This document shows positions 23,054 to 33,694 of a stretch of DNA of 64,000 nt, one piece after another. This DNA is from Candidatus Gastranaerophilales bacterium (lineage in GTDB: Bacteria > Cyanobacteriota > Vampirovibrionia > Gastranaerophilales > Gastranaerophilaceae), in contig CALVEN010000003.1 of the NCBI GenBank assembly GCA_944326585.1, positions 186,001 to 250,000 on the forward strand, written 5' to 3'. The notes beneath the pieces were generated by a model that was not told where the DNA came from, searched no databases, and worked only from the letters and a program-made list of their open reading frames with translations. Position 1 is the first letter of the stretch, and each line of letters begins with the position of its first letter. The position numbers were made by a program, and so were the translations under genes.

Positions 23054-25066
23054 TTATTCATTTACAATACCTAACACACGAACGAATTCATCTATAGTAG
23101 TTTCACCGTTAATTATATGCTGCAAGCACGATTTATTAAGTGTTGTCATACCGTTCTCTACAGCAGCTTCTTCAATTTCCAAATCATGCGCACCCTGCGC
23201 AATAAGTTTTTTAATTTCTTTTGTCATAGGCATAATTTCATAGACACCCAGCCTGCCTTTATAGCCTGTAAAATCACATTTATTACATCCTTTGGCACGA
23301 TATATCGGAGTTTTCATCAACTTTTGTATGGTTTCTTCATCTGCCGCGACCTCTCTTGCTTCATCATGAGTCGGGAAATATTCTTCCTTACACTCAGGAC
23401 ACAACGACCTTACAAGACGCTGTGCAATTACACCGGAAAGTGTTGAAGAAACGAGATAATCTTTTGCTCCCATTTCAATCAAACGTGTGACGGTTGCTGC
23501 AGCTGAATTTGTGTGAACCGTGCTTAATACAAGGTGACCTGTCAATGCCGCTGATATAGCAATTTCCAAAGTTTCATAGTCACGAATTTCACCGACAAGG
23601 ATAATATCAGGGTCCTGTCTTAAAATCGCGCGCATACACGAGGCAAAAGTAATGCCCGCTTTCGGGTTAACCTGCGACTGGTTTATACCTTCAAGTTTAA
23701 TTTCTATCGGGTCCTCAATCGTTGTAATATTAACGTGTTCATCATTTAAACTTTTCAAAACGGAATAAAGCGTCGTTGTTTTACCTGAACCGGTAGGACC
23801 TGATGTTAAAATAATACCGTTCGGACAGCTTACCATATTTTTAATTTTTACAAGATCACTTTCGGACGCACCGACAAGCATAATTTTTCTGTCCTCTGCT
23901 TTCAAGCTGACAGCCGGCGCAAGAACACGGATAACCATCTTTTCTTTTCCTGATACGGGAAGAGTGTTAATACGAAAATCATAAGATTGTTTTTTATACT
24001 TAATTGAAAAGGTACCGTCTTGAGGACGTCTGTGTTCCGCGATATTCATTCTGGACATAACCTTAAAACGTGCAATTACCGAAGATTCGACCTTTGCCGG
24101 CATATCCAAAACTTTTTGCAGCATGCCGTCTTTTCTGTATCTTACAATATATCCGTTTAATCTTGGTTCAATATGAATATCTGAAACTTTGTTGTCAATT
24201 GCGTTTGTGATAATCTGATTTACAAATTTTGCAACCGAACCCGTTGAATCCCGCAATTCAGCGTCAACCTGTTCCCACAGGGTTTCTTCGACTTCAATTT
24301 CAGCGGCTTCTGTTTCAATCTGTTCAATGATTTTCTGGGTTTCTTTTTTCTGCGCGCTGAAAAACATATCCAAAGAATTTTGAAACTCATAGTGAGTCAT
24401 CAATAATTGTTTTGGATTTTGTCCGGTTAAATAAATAATTTCTTTTAAAACATCCGGCTTAACAGGCTTTACAACCCCCAGAGTCAATGTTTTGCCGTCT
24501 GATGATATCGGTATAACTTTGTTTTCTTTAATAAAATCTTCCGGCAGAATATTAACAAACTTGTCTTGTTTAGCAAGCTGTTCATTACTTACCATATCAA
24601 AACCGGTTTGCAAATGCAAAATAGATTTCAACTGATCAAGCGAAATAAAACCCAGTTTAAAAAGAGTTGAACCTATAGGCATTTTTTGACGTTTACTTTC
24701 GGCCAATGCCTGAAGCAATTGAACGTCCGTGATATAACCCTTTTGGATTAAAAGTTCACCTAATTTTATCTGTTTTTCTTCGTGACCTTCCGCAATATTT
24801 TGGACAGATGAAGCCCCCTTTAAACTGCTGATTAATTCATCCAGATCAACATCAGGAACCTGAATAAACTTGATTTGATAAGGAAAATACTCTTTTAAAA
24901 TCCGATTGATTTTATCTTTATCTGATGATGAATTTACCGCAACAAATAAAAATTTGTCCTTTACACTAATAGGAACAAATTTATTTTGTTCCATTAGTGT
25001 ATCGTCTATGTGATTAAGTATTTCTTTATTAACACTGTTTTTTAATCTGTTTAGTAATTCATTCAT
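23054..25066 (-). CDS. Type IV pilus/type II secretion assembly ATPase (PilB/GspE)
   Basis: The hexameric motor for pilin extension. 670 residues: an N-terminal MshEN-type region containing GELLIQKGYITDVQLLQAL near 107, then the ATPase core. The core has Walker A GPTGSGKTTTLYS near 426, Asp box and His box following, Walker B DPDIILVGEIRD near 492 and the zinc-binding CPEC...CNKC four-cysteine motif near 567-605. No ribosome site is evident before the ATG, so it is probably translated from the upstream secretin mRNA. Gene order secretin-ATPase-platform is preserved. Confidence 0.93.
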   Translation of the reverse strand: MNELLNRLKNSVNKEILNHIDDTLMEQNKFVPISVKDKFLFVAVNSSSDKDKINRILKEYFPYQIKFIQVPDVDLDELISSLKGASSVQNIAEGHEEKQIKLGELLIQKGYITDVQLLQALAESKRQKMPIGSTLFKLGFISLDQLKSILHLQTGFDMVSNEQLAKQDKFVNILPEDFIKENKVIPISSDGKTLTLGVVKPVKPDVLKEIIYLTGQNPKQLLMTHYEFQNSLDMFFSAQKKETQKIIEQIETEAAEIEVEETLWEQVDAELRDSTGSVAKFVNQIITNAIDNKVSDIHIEPRLNGYIVRYRKDGMLQKVLDMPAKVESSVIARFKVMSRMNIAEHRRPQDGTFSIKYKKQSYDFRINTLPVSGKEKMVIRVLAPAVSLKAEDRKIMLVGASESDLVKIKNMVSCPNGIILTSGPTGSGKTTTLYSVLKSLNDEHVNITTIEDPIEIKLEGINQSQVNPKAGITFASCMRAILRQDPDIILVGEIRDYETLEIAISAALTGHLVLSTVHTNSAAATVTRLIEMGAKDYLVSSTLSGVIAQRLVRSLCPECKEEYFPTHDEAREVAADEETIQKLMKTPIYRAKGCNKCDFTGYKGRLGVYEIMPMTKEIKKLIAQGAHDLEIEEAAVENGMTTLNKSCLQHIINGETTIDEFVRVLGIVNE

Positions 25067-25084
25067 TTTAGTACATTATGATTT

Positions 25085-26911
25085 TTATAGAGTATTTTCA
25101 TTCCTCATAGCATCATCCGTATCGACAACTATTTTGGGGGTAATCATAATAAGCATTTCTTCTTTTGACTTTGTTGATACGGTAGAACGGAAGAACATAC
25201 CCAATATTGGAATATCACCTAAAATAGGAATTTTTTGGACTGTTTTTTGGTCTTCTTCTCTTATCATACCGCCTATTATGAGCGTTTCGCCGTCTTTAAT
25301 TCGGACATTTTTCAAATCAAGATTTCTTCTCTGCAAAAGTGTTGCCTGAATATCCATTACTTCAGGGTTATCTTCACTCGGAGTCATAACCTGGCTGGCA
25401 ATAGTCGCATATTCCGGTGTAATGTTCAATGTAACATAGCCGTCAGGGCTTATAAAAGGTGTAATACTTATCTTTATACCGTTATCATCGCCGATTTCAT
25501 AATCTCTTTGAACAGCCTGAGTCAAAGATTCCGATACAACCTGTGATGTAACTGTTTTTACATAGTCAGACGTCAAATCGATTACAGATTCCTGTCCGTT
25601 TGTAATCAAAATACGCGGATTTGCAACAACACGACCTTTTCTGTTTTCAAGAATATAGTTAATAGCGTATGTCAAAGCCTGCTGTCCTTTATATCTGCCG
25701 ACATAATAATCAGGCTCATTTGCGGTGTCCGCAGGTTCTTCATAATGCGGATACTGACTGCCGCTGAAGAATATCGGATACAGCGGATTAGTACCTGTAG
25801 TACCTGCAGAAGCATTAAAGCTGAAGTGTTTGCTCAAATACTGCCAGGTGTTGGTTAAAGTTTTACTGCCGTTTTCATTCAATTCAATAATAGAAAGTTC
25901 AAGATAAGCCTGAGGCTGTTTTTTATCGTTTTCTGCGATAAAATCTTTAATCATTTCTAATTGCTGCTCGGAGCCGCCAATTATACCAATTGTACCTTGC
26001 TGGGTAAAATAAGATATAACAAGAGTTTGCAACGGTAAAGAAGTTAACGAACCTGAGGCGCCGCCTTGAATCTGGCAGGCAACTTCGCCGCCGCCAAGCT
26101 CAACTTCGCTTGAACTCCCGCCGCCGCCTGAACTTGCGGCACCGGTCATAACACCGCCTTTAATATTTGCAGCTCCGCCCGTTGAACCGCCTTTGCCGCC
26201 TGAAGATGTCGCAGGTATCAACATATCACATATCAAATTCGCCATCTGTTCGGGCGTTGTATGGTTTATTACTATTGATGCGGTCAAGGGCTTTTTATCG
26301 AATTTTTCAACTATTTTTTTAGCAATCGCCACATCGTTTTTATTCCCGAACACCAGAAGCTCGTTCGTCATCGGATTGGTCGTAACGATTTCAGAATTTG
26401 ATAATCCGGGCTTTTTCATCGTAAATATATTTTTATTCAAAAATTCAGCAATGACAGAAGCATCTAAATATTTTACAGGAATAAGCGTAATTTCCTGCTT
26501 TGCAGCACTCATTTCAGTGCCGGCGGAAGAAACTATCAAAGTGTTATCTTCCACAACATAAGAAAGACCTGCAATGCTTAATACAAGATCAAATGCAGAA
26601 TTTAAAGGCACATCAACAAGATCCAGAGTAACCGTTCCCGATACACCTGAATCAAATATAATATTCATACCGGCCTTGTCTGCAAACATTCTCAACACCT
26701 GCTTAACGTCAGAATCACGCAGACTCAAACTCACCGGCTCATTTGCCTGTGTTATGGATATATCCGCTTTCAAGCGGATAGTATCACCGTTCTCATCTCT
26801 GAGTGCAGGCTGTTGTTCATTTACAGCCAAAGCTGATATTGCGGTATTCGAAAATGCAAACACCGTCAATATTAAACTTGCAATAATTTTTTGTGAAATC
26901 TTATTTTTCAT
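25085..26911 (-). CDS. Secretin (PilQ/GspD family)
   Basis: The outer-membrane channel for pili or secreted proteins. 608 residues: a signal peptide (about 1-30), an AMIN/STN-like N0 domain (SLRDSDVKQVLRMFADKAGMN), N1-type modules, a Gly/Ser-rich linker of about 30 residues near 236-267, and the C-terminal secretin domain with the signature VPILGDIPILGMFFRS near 567-582. AGGAGC precedes the ATG. It lies between the PilP/GspC-like gene and the ATPase gene. Its presence supports a true outer membrane. Confidence 0.92.
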   Translation of the reverse strand: MKNKISQKIIASLILTVFAFSNTAISALAVNEQQPALRDENGDTIRLKADISITQANEPVSLSLRDSDVKQVLRMFADKAGMNIIFDSGVSGTVTLDLVDVPLNSAFDLVLSIAGLSYVVEDNTLIVSSAGTEMSAAKQEITLIPVKYLDASVIAEFLNKNIFTMKKPGLSNSEIVTTNPMTNELLVFGNKNDVAIAKKIVEKFDKKPLTASIVINHTTPEQMANLICDMLIPATSSGGKGGSTGGAANIKGGVMTGAASSGGGGSSSEVELGGGEVACQIQGGASGSLTSLPLQTLVISYFTQQGTIGIIGGSEQQLEMIKDFIAENDKKQPQAYLELSIIELNENGSKTLTNTWQYLSKHFSFNASAGTTGTNPLYPIFFSGSQYPHYEEPADTANEPDYYVGRYKGQQALTYAINYILENRKGRVVANPRILITNGQESVIDLTSDYVKTVTSQVVSESLTQAVQRDYEIGDDNGIKISITPFISPDGYVTLNITPEYATIASQVMTPSEDNPEVMDIQATLLQRRNLDLKNVRIKDGETLIIGGMIREEDQKTVQKIPILGDIPILGMFFRSTVSTKSKEEMLIMITPKIVVDTDDAMRNENTL

Positions 26912-26925
26912 ATCTGCTCCTGCTT

Positions 26926-27618
26926 CTATTTTTTAGCTCCTCCAAATTTGTTTTCCAAATTATATACATTGTTATAATTCATTTCCGCATCGGGTATTAC
27001 CTCGCCTACTCGTGCTTTGTAAACGTTAACACCGAGCTGCACGGTAACCAAATCTTTGCTTATGGATAAAACTTTATAATTATTTATGTAATCACCGGAA
27101 CGGACCAGATAATCCATACCTTCAATGTTCAAAATAGCTGACGGATTTTTTGGTTCATACATAATACCGGAAACTTTTGTTGTCATAACCTTTGCGGCTT
27201 CGGACTCCGTACCGGACAAAGTTTCCGGAGGTGCCATAAGCTCAAAACCGTATTTCCTTGTATTGGCATATGATTCCGTCCCCGGTAAAAAAGGATTCGC
27301 ACGCCCGTATTCATCAACCGATAATGATACCATTTTTTCCGCTGACTTATCTATATCTTCAACTTCTTCGACTTCAATTTCTTTCATTTCTTCAGCCGGG
27401 GCGGCTTCTGTTTCAATTGTTTTTTCAATATTTTCTGCCGGCGGCAATTCTGCCGGTGCTTCTTTTTTATTCAAAAATGTAATGCCGAAATAAGCCAGCG
27501 CCGCTATCGCAACACAAATAATCACAAGAAATATAATCTTCCCGTTCGGGCTAAAATATCTATCCAGACGCTCATTCAGCTCGCCAAATATTTTTTTCAA
27601 CTCTTCCTCTATATTCAC
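26926..27618 (-). CDS. PilP/GspC-like inner-membrane linker protein
   Basis: 230 residues starting with GTG (AAGGTG ribosome site). A short cytoplasmic N-terminus is followed by one membrane helix (about 28-50), an acidic Glu/Pro/Ala-rich linker (about 52-90) and a small beta-rich C-terminal domain (GIMYEPKNPSAILNIEGMDY ... YKVLSISKDLVTVQLG). That domain resembles the HR domain of PilP and GspC, which contacts the secretin. It is first in the leftward cluster, directly before the secretin gene. Confidence 0.75.
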   Translation of the reverse strand: MNIEEELKKIFGELNERLDRYFSPNGKIIFLVIICVAIAALAYFGITFLNKKEAPAELPPAENIEKTIETEAAPAEEMKEIEVEEVEDIDKSAEKMVSLSVDEYGRANPFLPGTESYANTRKYGFELMAPPETLSGTESEAAKVMTTKVSGIMYEPKNPSAILNIEGMDYLVRSGDYINNYKVLSISKDLVTVQLGVNVYKARVGEVIPDAEMNYNNVYNLENKFGGAKK

Positions 27619-27779
27619 GTGACACCTTTTCTTCTATCAAGATTATAATGGAATATCAATAGTATTGTATCAGTTATTTAATGTATTTAATTCAAAAAAT
27701 TTGGTAAAATACACATAATTCTACCAAAATATTTTAACATATTTTAAAAGTCGTGGCAATAAATCAATAAATGTTAAGT

Positions 27780-28649
27780 TTATTGAAAATTATTTGTAAT
27801 TGTATGTATATATTCAAGAATTTGCGCAAAATATTTTAAATCTGCCTTGCCGTTTATAATCATATCAGCTTCACGCCTATAGGGTTTAACATATTTTTCA
27901 CCGGCGACAGCAATATAATCCCAGTGTTTAAGTGCATTTTCAACATCCTGATTTCTCTCCTCAACAGCTCGTGTAACAAACCATTTTTTACGGATTTCGT
28001 CATCAGTTTCTACGTATATTTTTACGTCAAAAATATCTTTCACATCTTCATACATCGTCGCAGTGCCTTCAACAATAATAATTTTGGAAGACTTTACGTC
28101 AATTGCTTCCGGCATAGAAACTCCTGTTCCGTTCGGAAGATACATCGGACATTTTATATCAAGCCCGTCCGCCAAATCCTGAAGATCTCTTTTTAAAACA
28201 TCCAGCTGAAAACTCGTCGGTGCATCGACATCATAACCGCTGTCCCGCAATTTGTCAAACGTTCCGTATTGAGAAATTAATGCTGATATATCATTAAAAT
28301 AATTATCCGTACTTAAAATTGTGACGGGCATTGACAATTGTTCAATAACTTTGCTGATTTCGCGGCAGATAGTAGATTTCCCTGCGGCGGATTCACCTGT
28401 GATACTTATCAAAAACCTTTTTTCAGGATTATTTATCAAACGCTTGGAAAATCGTGAAATAAAATCAGGATTCACTTCCCTGAAAATCGGCATGGGATAT
28501 TTTTTATCAAAAGCCAAAATCTGCTTGAATTTTGTCTGCAGATAAAACGCCAGAAGTTCACGTCCTGTTTTGGAATTAAAATCCGGCTTTAATATCTTAT
28601 CTTTTGAAGATAATTCTTTTTCTATAAGTCCTTGCATAAAATTATCCAT
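27780..28649 (-). CDS. Uridine kinase/phosphoribulokinase-family P-loop kinase
   Basis: 289 residues. An N-terminal extension of about 75 residues precedes the kinase fold. The P-loop is ITGESAAGKSTICREI near 82-97, STDNYFND near 116 fits the substrate Asp/Tyr of the uridine kinase family, and IIIVEGTATMYED near 191 is the Walker B region. Most similar to Udk-type enzymes; the extension is unusual, so the substrate may differ. No good ribosome site is seen. Single gene, divergent from atpD. Confidence 0.75.
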   Translation of the reverse strand: MDNFMQGLIEKELSSKDKILKPDFNSKTGRELLAFYLQTKFKQILAFDKKYPMPIFREVNPDFISRFSKRLINNPEKRFLISITGESAAGKSTICREISKVIEQLSMPVTILSTDNYFNDISALISQYGTFDKLRDSGYDVDAPTSFQLDVLKRDLQDLADGLDIKCPMYLPNGTGVSMPEAIDVKSSKIIIVEGTATMYEDVKDIFDVKIYVETDDEIRKKWFVTRAVEERNQDVENALKHWDYIAVAGEKYVKPYRREADMIINGKADLKYFAQILEYIHTITNNFQ

Positions 28650-28715
28650 AGGTAGTATGAATATATAAACACAAGAAAAAAAAATTTGCTAGTCTTTAAA
28701 TTAAATTTTTGTAAT

Positions 28716-28744
28716 TTGACATATAAAAATTTTTTTTGTTATAT
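28716..28744 (+). promoter_or_regulatory. Promoter of atpD-atpC
   Basis: Perfect TTGACA (28716-28721) and TTATAT (28739-28744) with 17 bases between. An overlapping TATAAT at 28742-28747 has a 20-base spacer and is less likely. Confidence 0.65.
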
Positions 28745-28765
28745 AATTAATTTATAGAGAAATAA

Positions 28766-30181
<1,416 letters not shown>

Positions 30182-30213
30182 TGCCGCCGCACGGTACATA
30201 AAAAGGAAACCAT

Positions 30214-30609
30214 ATGCATTTAAAAATAATCACACCGGGAAAAGTTGTTTTTGACGAAGACGTTGATGAAATTTATTCAAAAGGCGTTGAAGGTGAATTC
30301 GGAATTTTAAAAGGACATGTGCCTTTTATGACTGCTCTGGATATAGGAATAACAAAAGTTGTTCAAGGCAGCGATATTAAACTGTTTACAACAATGGGCG
30401 GCGCCTTCCAATTTAAAAATGAAGAAGCACTTATCCTGACGCAATGCGCTGAATGCGGTGACGAAATTGATAAAACACGTGCCGAAAAAGCATACGAAAG
30501 AGCAAAAGCACGACTTGAAGAACACAATGCGCAGATAGATGCAAAACGTGCGGAAGCAGCTCTGGCGCGTGCAATGGTAAGATTAAAAGCTACTATGAAT
30601 AATAAATAA
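30214..30609 (+). CDS. atpC: F1 ATP synthase subunit epsilon
   Basis: 131 residues. The N-terminal beta sandwich (MHLKIITPGKVVFDEDVDEI ... GEFGILKGHVPFMTALDIG) sits at the foot of the central stalk. The C-terminal two-helix hairpin (about 88-131) can insert into F1 to inhibit ATP hydrolysis. AAAGGAAA precedes the ATG, 32 bases after atpD. No terminator is evident directly after the gene. Confidence 0.96.
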   Translation: MHLKIITPGKVVFDEDVDEIYSKGVEGEFGILKGHVPFMTALDIGITKVVQGSDIKLFTTMGGAFQFKNEEALILTQCAECGDEIDKTRAEKAYERAKARLEEHNAQIDAKRAEAALARAMVRLKATMNNK

Positions 30610-30703
30610 ACACACTCCATTTACATTTCGTAACATAAAATAAAAATTCAAGCAATTAATTTGTTTCTTATGTTTTAATGAAACCAAGAAAGGTGGTAGT
30701 GTG

Positions 30704-31003
30704 ATGAAATGTAACGGAATTAGCTCAAATCTTAATTTTGCGGGCAAATATCAGCTCAATGCCAATCAAACAATGCCGAATCAAGATGCTTGCTTGAAAC
30801 GTGATTTTTTGCTTGGTGTGGCATGCGGCTATGCACAAAACGGCGACGAAATATCTAAAAAATTGGCTGATTTTTACAACGGGGCATACAATGCTGATAA
30901 ATATGCACCTTGTAATGTAGTATTTGAAATCCCTGATAAAATGAATGACACATTTGAAGAATGTATGTCAAAAATCGGACAGAAATTTGACAAATTAGCA
31001 TAA
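30704..31003 (+). CDS. Small protein of unknown function with N-terminal NFAG motif
   Basis: 99 residues starting MKCNGISSNLNFAGKYQLN. AAGGTGG lies seven bases before the ATG at 30704 (a GTG one codon earlier is too close). The rest is helical, with four cysteines in all, and has no signal peptide and no known family. The L-N-F-A-G near the start matches the motif of four other proteins in this window. It follows atpC on the same strand with a 94-base gap and ends at a strong terminator. Confidence 0.65.
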   Translation: MKCNGISSNLNFAGKYQLNANQTMPNQDACLKRDFLLGVACGYAQNGDEISKKLADFYNGAYNADKYAPCNVVFEIPDKMNDTFEECMSKIGQKFDKLA

Positions 31004-31015
31004 CTTTATTCTACA

Positions 31016-31047
31016 TTAAAAAAGCACCCTTTTGGGTGCTTTTTTTG
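31016..31047. terminator. Bidirectional terminator closing the S10 operon
   Basis: AGCACCC-TTTT-GGGTGCT with A6 and T7 flanks. It ends both the rightward small gene and the leftward S10 operon just after rpsN. Confidence 0.92.
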
Positions 31048-31055
31048 TTGAAAGA

Positions 31056-31262
31056 TTACCAGCTTGCTTTGGTAACACCGGGCAATAAACCCTGATGTGC
31101 CATTTTTCTTAAACAAATTCTGCATAAGCCGAAATCTCTATGGAAACCATGAGGTCTTCCGCAAATGCTGCATCTGTTATGAAGTCTTACTGTAGGGTAT
31201 TTGCCCTTTGCAGCAAGCATTCTTCTTTTTTCTTCTTTGTTTATCATCGCTTTTTTAGCCAT
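31056..31262 (-). CDS. rpsN: 30S ribosomal protein S14, zinc-binding type
   Basis: 68 residues with the CSIC...CRIC zinc ribbon ([20 protein letters not shown]) and the C-terminal [15 protein letters not shown]. This is the short zinc form of S14. AAAGGAGAAATTC precedes the ATG. It is last in the leftward S10 operon; rpsH, rplF and the rest of the usual spc genes do not follow. A strong terminator lies directly after it. Confidence 0.96.
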   Translation of the reverse strand: MAKKAMINKEEKRRMLAAKGKYPTVRLHNRCSICGRPHGFHRDFGLCRICLRKMAHQGLLPGVTKASW

Positions 31263-31324
31263 GAATTTCTCCTTTATGTTCTTTTGTGATTATATTCTAT
31301 CTCAGTTATAATCTTGAATCAAGA

Positions 31325-31876
31325 TTATTTTTTGAAAGGCATACCGAGCAATCTCAACAATTCTCTTGCTTCATCATCAGTTTCTGCTGTTGTGATTACT
31401 GATACGTTCATACCTTTTACCAGATCAACTTCTTCATAAGTGATTTCCGGGAAAAGAGCCTGTTCTTTCAAACCTAATGTATAATTGCCGCGGCCGTCAA
31501 AACTTTTCGGGCTTACACCTCTAAAGTCACGAATTCTCGGCAATACCACGCAGATTAATTTCTGCAAGAAATCATACATTCTTTCACCGCGCAAGGTTAC
31601 CATTGCACCTACAGGCATTCCTTCTCTTAATTTGTATGATGCAATTGATTTTTTAGCTTTCGTTACAACTGCTTTTTGACCTGCTATTTTTGTCAATTGA
31701 GCTTCAATTGATTCAGCAATTTTTGAGTTGTGAGAAGCTTCACCAACACCCATGTTCAAAACAATTTTGTGAAGTCTGGGGATTTGGTGTTCATTTTTGT
31801 ATCCGAATTTTTCTTTTAATGCGGATTTAACTTCTTTGTCGTATTTTTTCTTCAAGCTTTCAGTTTTTGTTGTCAT
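31325..31876 (-). CDS. rplE: 50S ribosomal protein L5
   Basis: Binds 5S rRNA and forms part of the central protuberance. 183 residues with the conserved [16 protein letters not shown] near 28-43, [21 protein letters not shown] near 70-90 and the C-terminal [20 protein letters not shown]. Usual length 180. It lies between rplX and rpsN. Confidence 0.97.
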   Translation of the reverse strand: MTTKTESLKKKYDKEVKSALKEKFGYKNEHQIPRLHKIVLNMGVGEASHNSKIAESIEAQLTKIAGQKAVVTKAKKSIASYKLREGMPVGAMVTLRGERMYDFLQKLICVVLPRIRDFRGVSPKSFDGRGNYTLGLKEQALFPEITYEEVDLVKGMNVSVITTAETDDEARELLRLLGMPFKK

Positions 31877-31927
31877 TTTTCTGTTCCTTTTTCTTAAGAT
31901 GATTGGCGCGAAACCACAAGGTTTCCG

Positions 31928-32266
31928 TTACACATCCAACTGTTCACCACATTTTTTACAAACACGAACTTTTTTGCCGTCTACGACGCTGTGTTTGATT
32001 CTGGTCGGTTTTTCGCAAGCCGGGCAAACTACCATAACTTTTGACGCATCCATAGGTGCTTCAAGTTTTACCAGACCGCCTTGAATTCCGGCTGCCGGCA
32101 TCGGCTTTTGAGCTTTGGTAACCATGTTTAAGCCTTCTACAGATACTTTACCTTCTGCAACGTAAGCTTTTTTTATGTTACCTGTTTTTCCTTTGTCCTT
32201 TCCTGCAATTACGATGACTCTGTCACCGGTTTTTACGTGCAAGGATTTTTTATTCTTGTCTGTCAT
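31928..32266 (-). CDS. rplX: 50S ribosomal protein L24
   Basis: An early 23S rRNA-binding assembly initiator. 112 residues with an N-terminal KOW motif (KTGDRVIVIAGKDKGKTG near 12-29) and a zinc-ribbon-like C-terminus (CPACEKPTR ... RVCKKCGEQ) common in L24. It lies between rplN and rplE, after a gap containing a palindromic repeat. Confidence 0.96.
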   Translation of the reverse strand: MTDKNKKSLHVKTGDRVIVIAGKDKGKTGNIKKAYVAEGKVSVEGLNMVTKAQKPMPAAGIQGGLVKLEAPMDASKVMVVCPACEKPTRIKHSVVDGKKVRVCKKCGEQLDV

Positions 32267-32293
32267 TTCTGTTCTCCATTTTTACTAAGTTAG

Positions 32294-32314
32294 ATCCCGA
32301 AACAAGTTCGGGAT
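32294..32314. repeat. Palindromic repeat in the rplN-rplX gap, ATCCCGAA family
   Basis: ATCCCGAA-ACAAG-TTCGGGAT. It is related to the hairpin at 2410-2430 with one compensatory pair change (C-G here, T-A there). It lies within the operon between two ribosomal genes. Confidence 0.6.
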
Positions 32315-32350
32315 TATCTATTCCTAAAACTCGCTTAAGCTCGTTAAGGA

Positions 32351-32719
32351 CTAGATAACTTCCGGTGCCAATGAAACTATTTTCATATAGCCTTTGTCTC
32401 TTAATTCTCTGGCTACCGGTCCGAAAACACGTGTTCCTCTCGGGTTTCCGTCTTTATTGATAATTACTGCCGCGTTTTCATCAAATCTGATAACTGATCC
32501 GTCATTACGTTTGATATCAGCTTTGGTTCTTACCACAACAGCTCTTACAACTTCTGATTTTTTTACGGCCATATTAGGAGTTGCATCTTTTACTGTTGCA
32601 ACGATTTCGTCGCCTACTGCCGCAAATTTTTTGTTTGAGCTTCCCATAACACGGATGCACAAAAGTTCTTTTGCGCCTGTGTTATCAGCTACTTCTAATC
32701 TGGTTTCTTGTTGTATCAT
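32351..32719 (-). CDS. rplN: 50S ribosomal protein L14
   Basis: Contacts 16S rRNA in intersubunit bridges and binds L19. It is 122 residues, the invariant family length. Begins [19 protein letters not shown] and contains [20 protein letters not shown] near 74-93 and [19 protein letters not shown] at the end. A 66-base gap separates it from rpsQ. Confidence 0.98.
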   Translation of the reverse strand: MIQQETRLEVADNTGAKELLCIRVMGSSNKKFAAVGDEIVATVKDATPNMAVKKSEVVRAVVVRTKADIKRNDGSVIRFDENAAVIINKDGNPRGTRVFGPVARELRDKGYMKIVSLAPEVI

Positions 32720-32785
32720 TGTTCTTTTCCTTTATGTTATTCATTTTGACAGCGCATTAGCAAATGTAATGATGTCCGCGCGTGA

Positions 32786-33031
32786 TTAACGTGCTTTTTC
32801 TACTACTTCTGCCACAACCCAACGTTTGCTGCCTGAAAGCGGTTTTGATTCCACAATTCTTACAATATCGCCTTCATTGCATACATTTTCTGCATCGTGT
32901 GCTTTATAGTTTTTGTTTGATTCTATAATCTTTTTGTATTTCGGATGTGGTTCATAATCAGCCACTTTTACAACGACTGTTTTGTCCATTTTATTGCTGA
33001 TTACCATTCCTTGTTTTTCTTTTTTAGGCAT
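32786..33031 (-). CDS. rpsQ: 30S ribosomal protein S17
   Basis: Primary 16S rRNA-binding protein with an OB fold. I start at MPKKEKQGMV since TTAAAGGAG lies directly upstream; the longer frame reaches back into rpmC. 81 residues. Contains VISNKMDKTVVVKV and a basic C-terminal SKPLSGSKRWVV, both typical. It lies 20 bases after rpmC. Confidence 0.96.
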   Translation of the reverse strand: MPKKEKQGMVISNKMDKTVVVKVADYEPHPKYKKIIESNKNYKAHDAENVCNEGDIVRIVESKPLSGSKRWVVAEVVEKAR

Positions 33032-33051
33032 TTGTTTCTCCTTTAACAGCA

Positions 33052-33243
33052 TTAAACTGCTGCTTTTTCCTTTATAACCGTTTTTGCCTGAGCTATAAGT
33101 CTTTTTGTTTTGGAAATCAACGCTGTGTTTTCCAATTTGTGAGTTGAAAGCTGCAATCTGTAGTTAAACAAATCTTTCTTCCAATCAACAATTTGATTTT
33201 TTAGCTCATCAACTGTTTTTTCTCGCATTTCACTTAATTTCAT
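33052..33243 (-). CDS. rpmC: 50S ribosomal protein L29
   Basis: A 63-residue two-helix protein near the peptide exit tunnel and a binding site for trigger factor and SRP. Starts MKLSEMREKTVDELKNQIVD and contains LFNYRLQLSTHKLENTALI; both segments match the family. It lies between rplP and rpsQ in standard order. Confidence 0.96.
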   Translation of the reverse strand: MKLSEMREKTVDELKNQIVDWKKDLFNYRLQLSTHKLENTALISKTKRLIAQAKTVIKEKAAV

Positions 33244-33260
33244 TGTTATTTTTCCTTATC

Positions 33261-33680
33261 TTAAGCTTCAACCTTAGCTTTTTCTACAACTTTTACTTTG
33301 ATAGGAAGTTTTTGAGCAGCCAATTCCAATGCATGAACTGCGACTGATCTATCAAAATAATCAAGTTCGAAAAGTATTCTGTTCGGCTTAACAACCGCTA
33401 CCCAGTATTCCAAGTTACCTTTACCTGAACCCATACGAGTTTCAGCAGGTTTTGCAGTAATCGGTTTATCCGGGAATATTTTTATCCAAACGTTACCGCC
33501 ACGTTTGATTTCACGAGTCATTGCACGACGTGCTGCCTCAATTTGTCTGCTGGTTATCCAGCCCGGTTCCAAGGCTTGAAGTGCATAGCCGCCGAATTCA
33601 AGTTTTGTGCCTCTTGTTTCAGTGCCTTTCATTCTGCCTTTCATCATTTTGCGGTATTTTGTTTTTTTAGGCTGTAACAT
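33261..33680 (-). CDS. rplP: 50S ribosomal protein L16
   Basis: Organises the tRNA-binding A and P sites on the 50S subunit. 139 residues beginning [19 protein letters not shown], with [20 protein letters not shown] near 40-59 and the RMGSGKG motif near 82. Usual length 137. Standard position after rpsC. Confidence 0.98.
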   Translation of the reverse strand: MLQPKKTKYRKMMKGRMKGTETRGTKLEFGGYALQALEPGWITSRQIEAARRAMTREIKRGGNVWIKIFPDKPITAKPAETRMGSGKGNLEYWVAVVKPNRILFELDYFDRSVAVHALELAAQKLPIKVKVVEKAKVEA

Positions 33681-33694
33681 TATTATTTACTCCT

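Noticed and set aside
25134-26936. Several long rightward frames opposite the secretin and PilP-like genes
   Set aside because: Antisense to clear coding sequence; no ribosome sites and hydrophobic low-quality translations.
28742-28747. TATAAT as the -10 of atpD
   Set aside because: Spacing of 20 from TTGACA is too long; TTATAT at 28739 gives 17.
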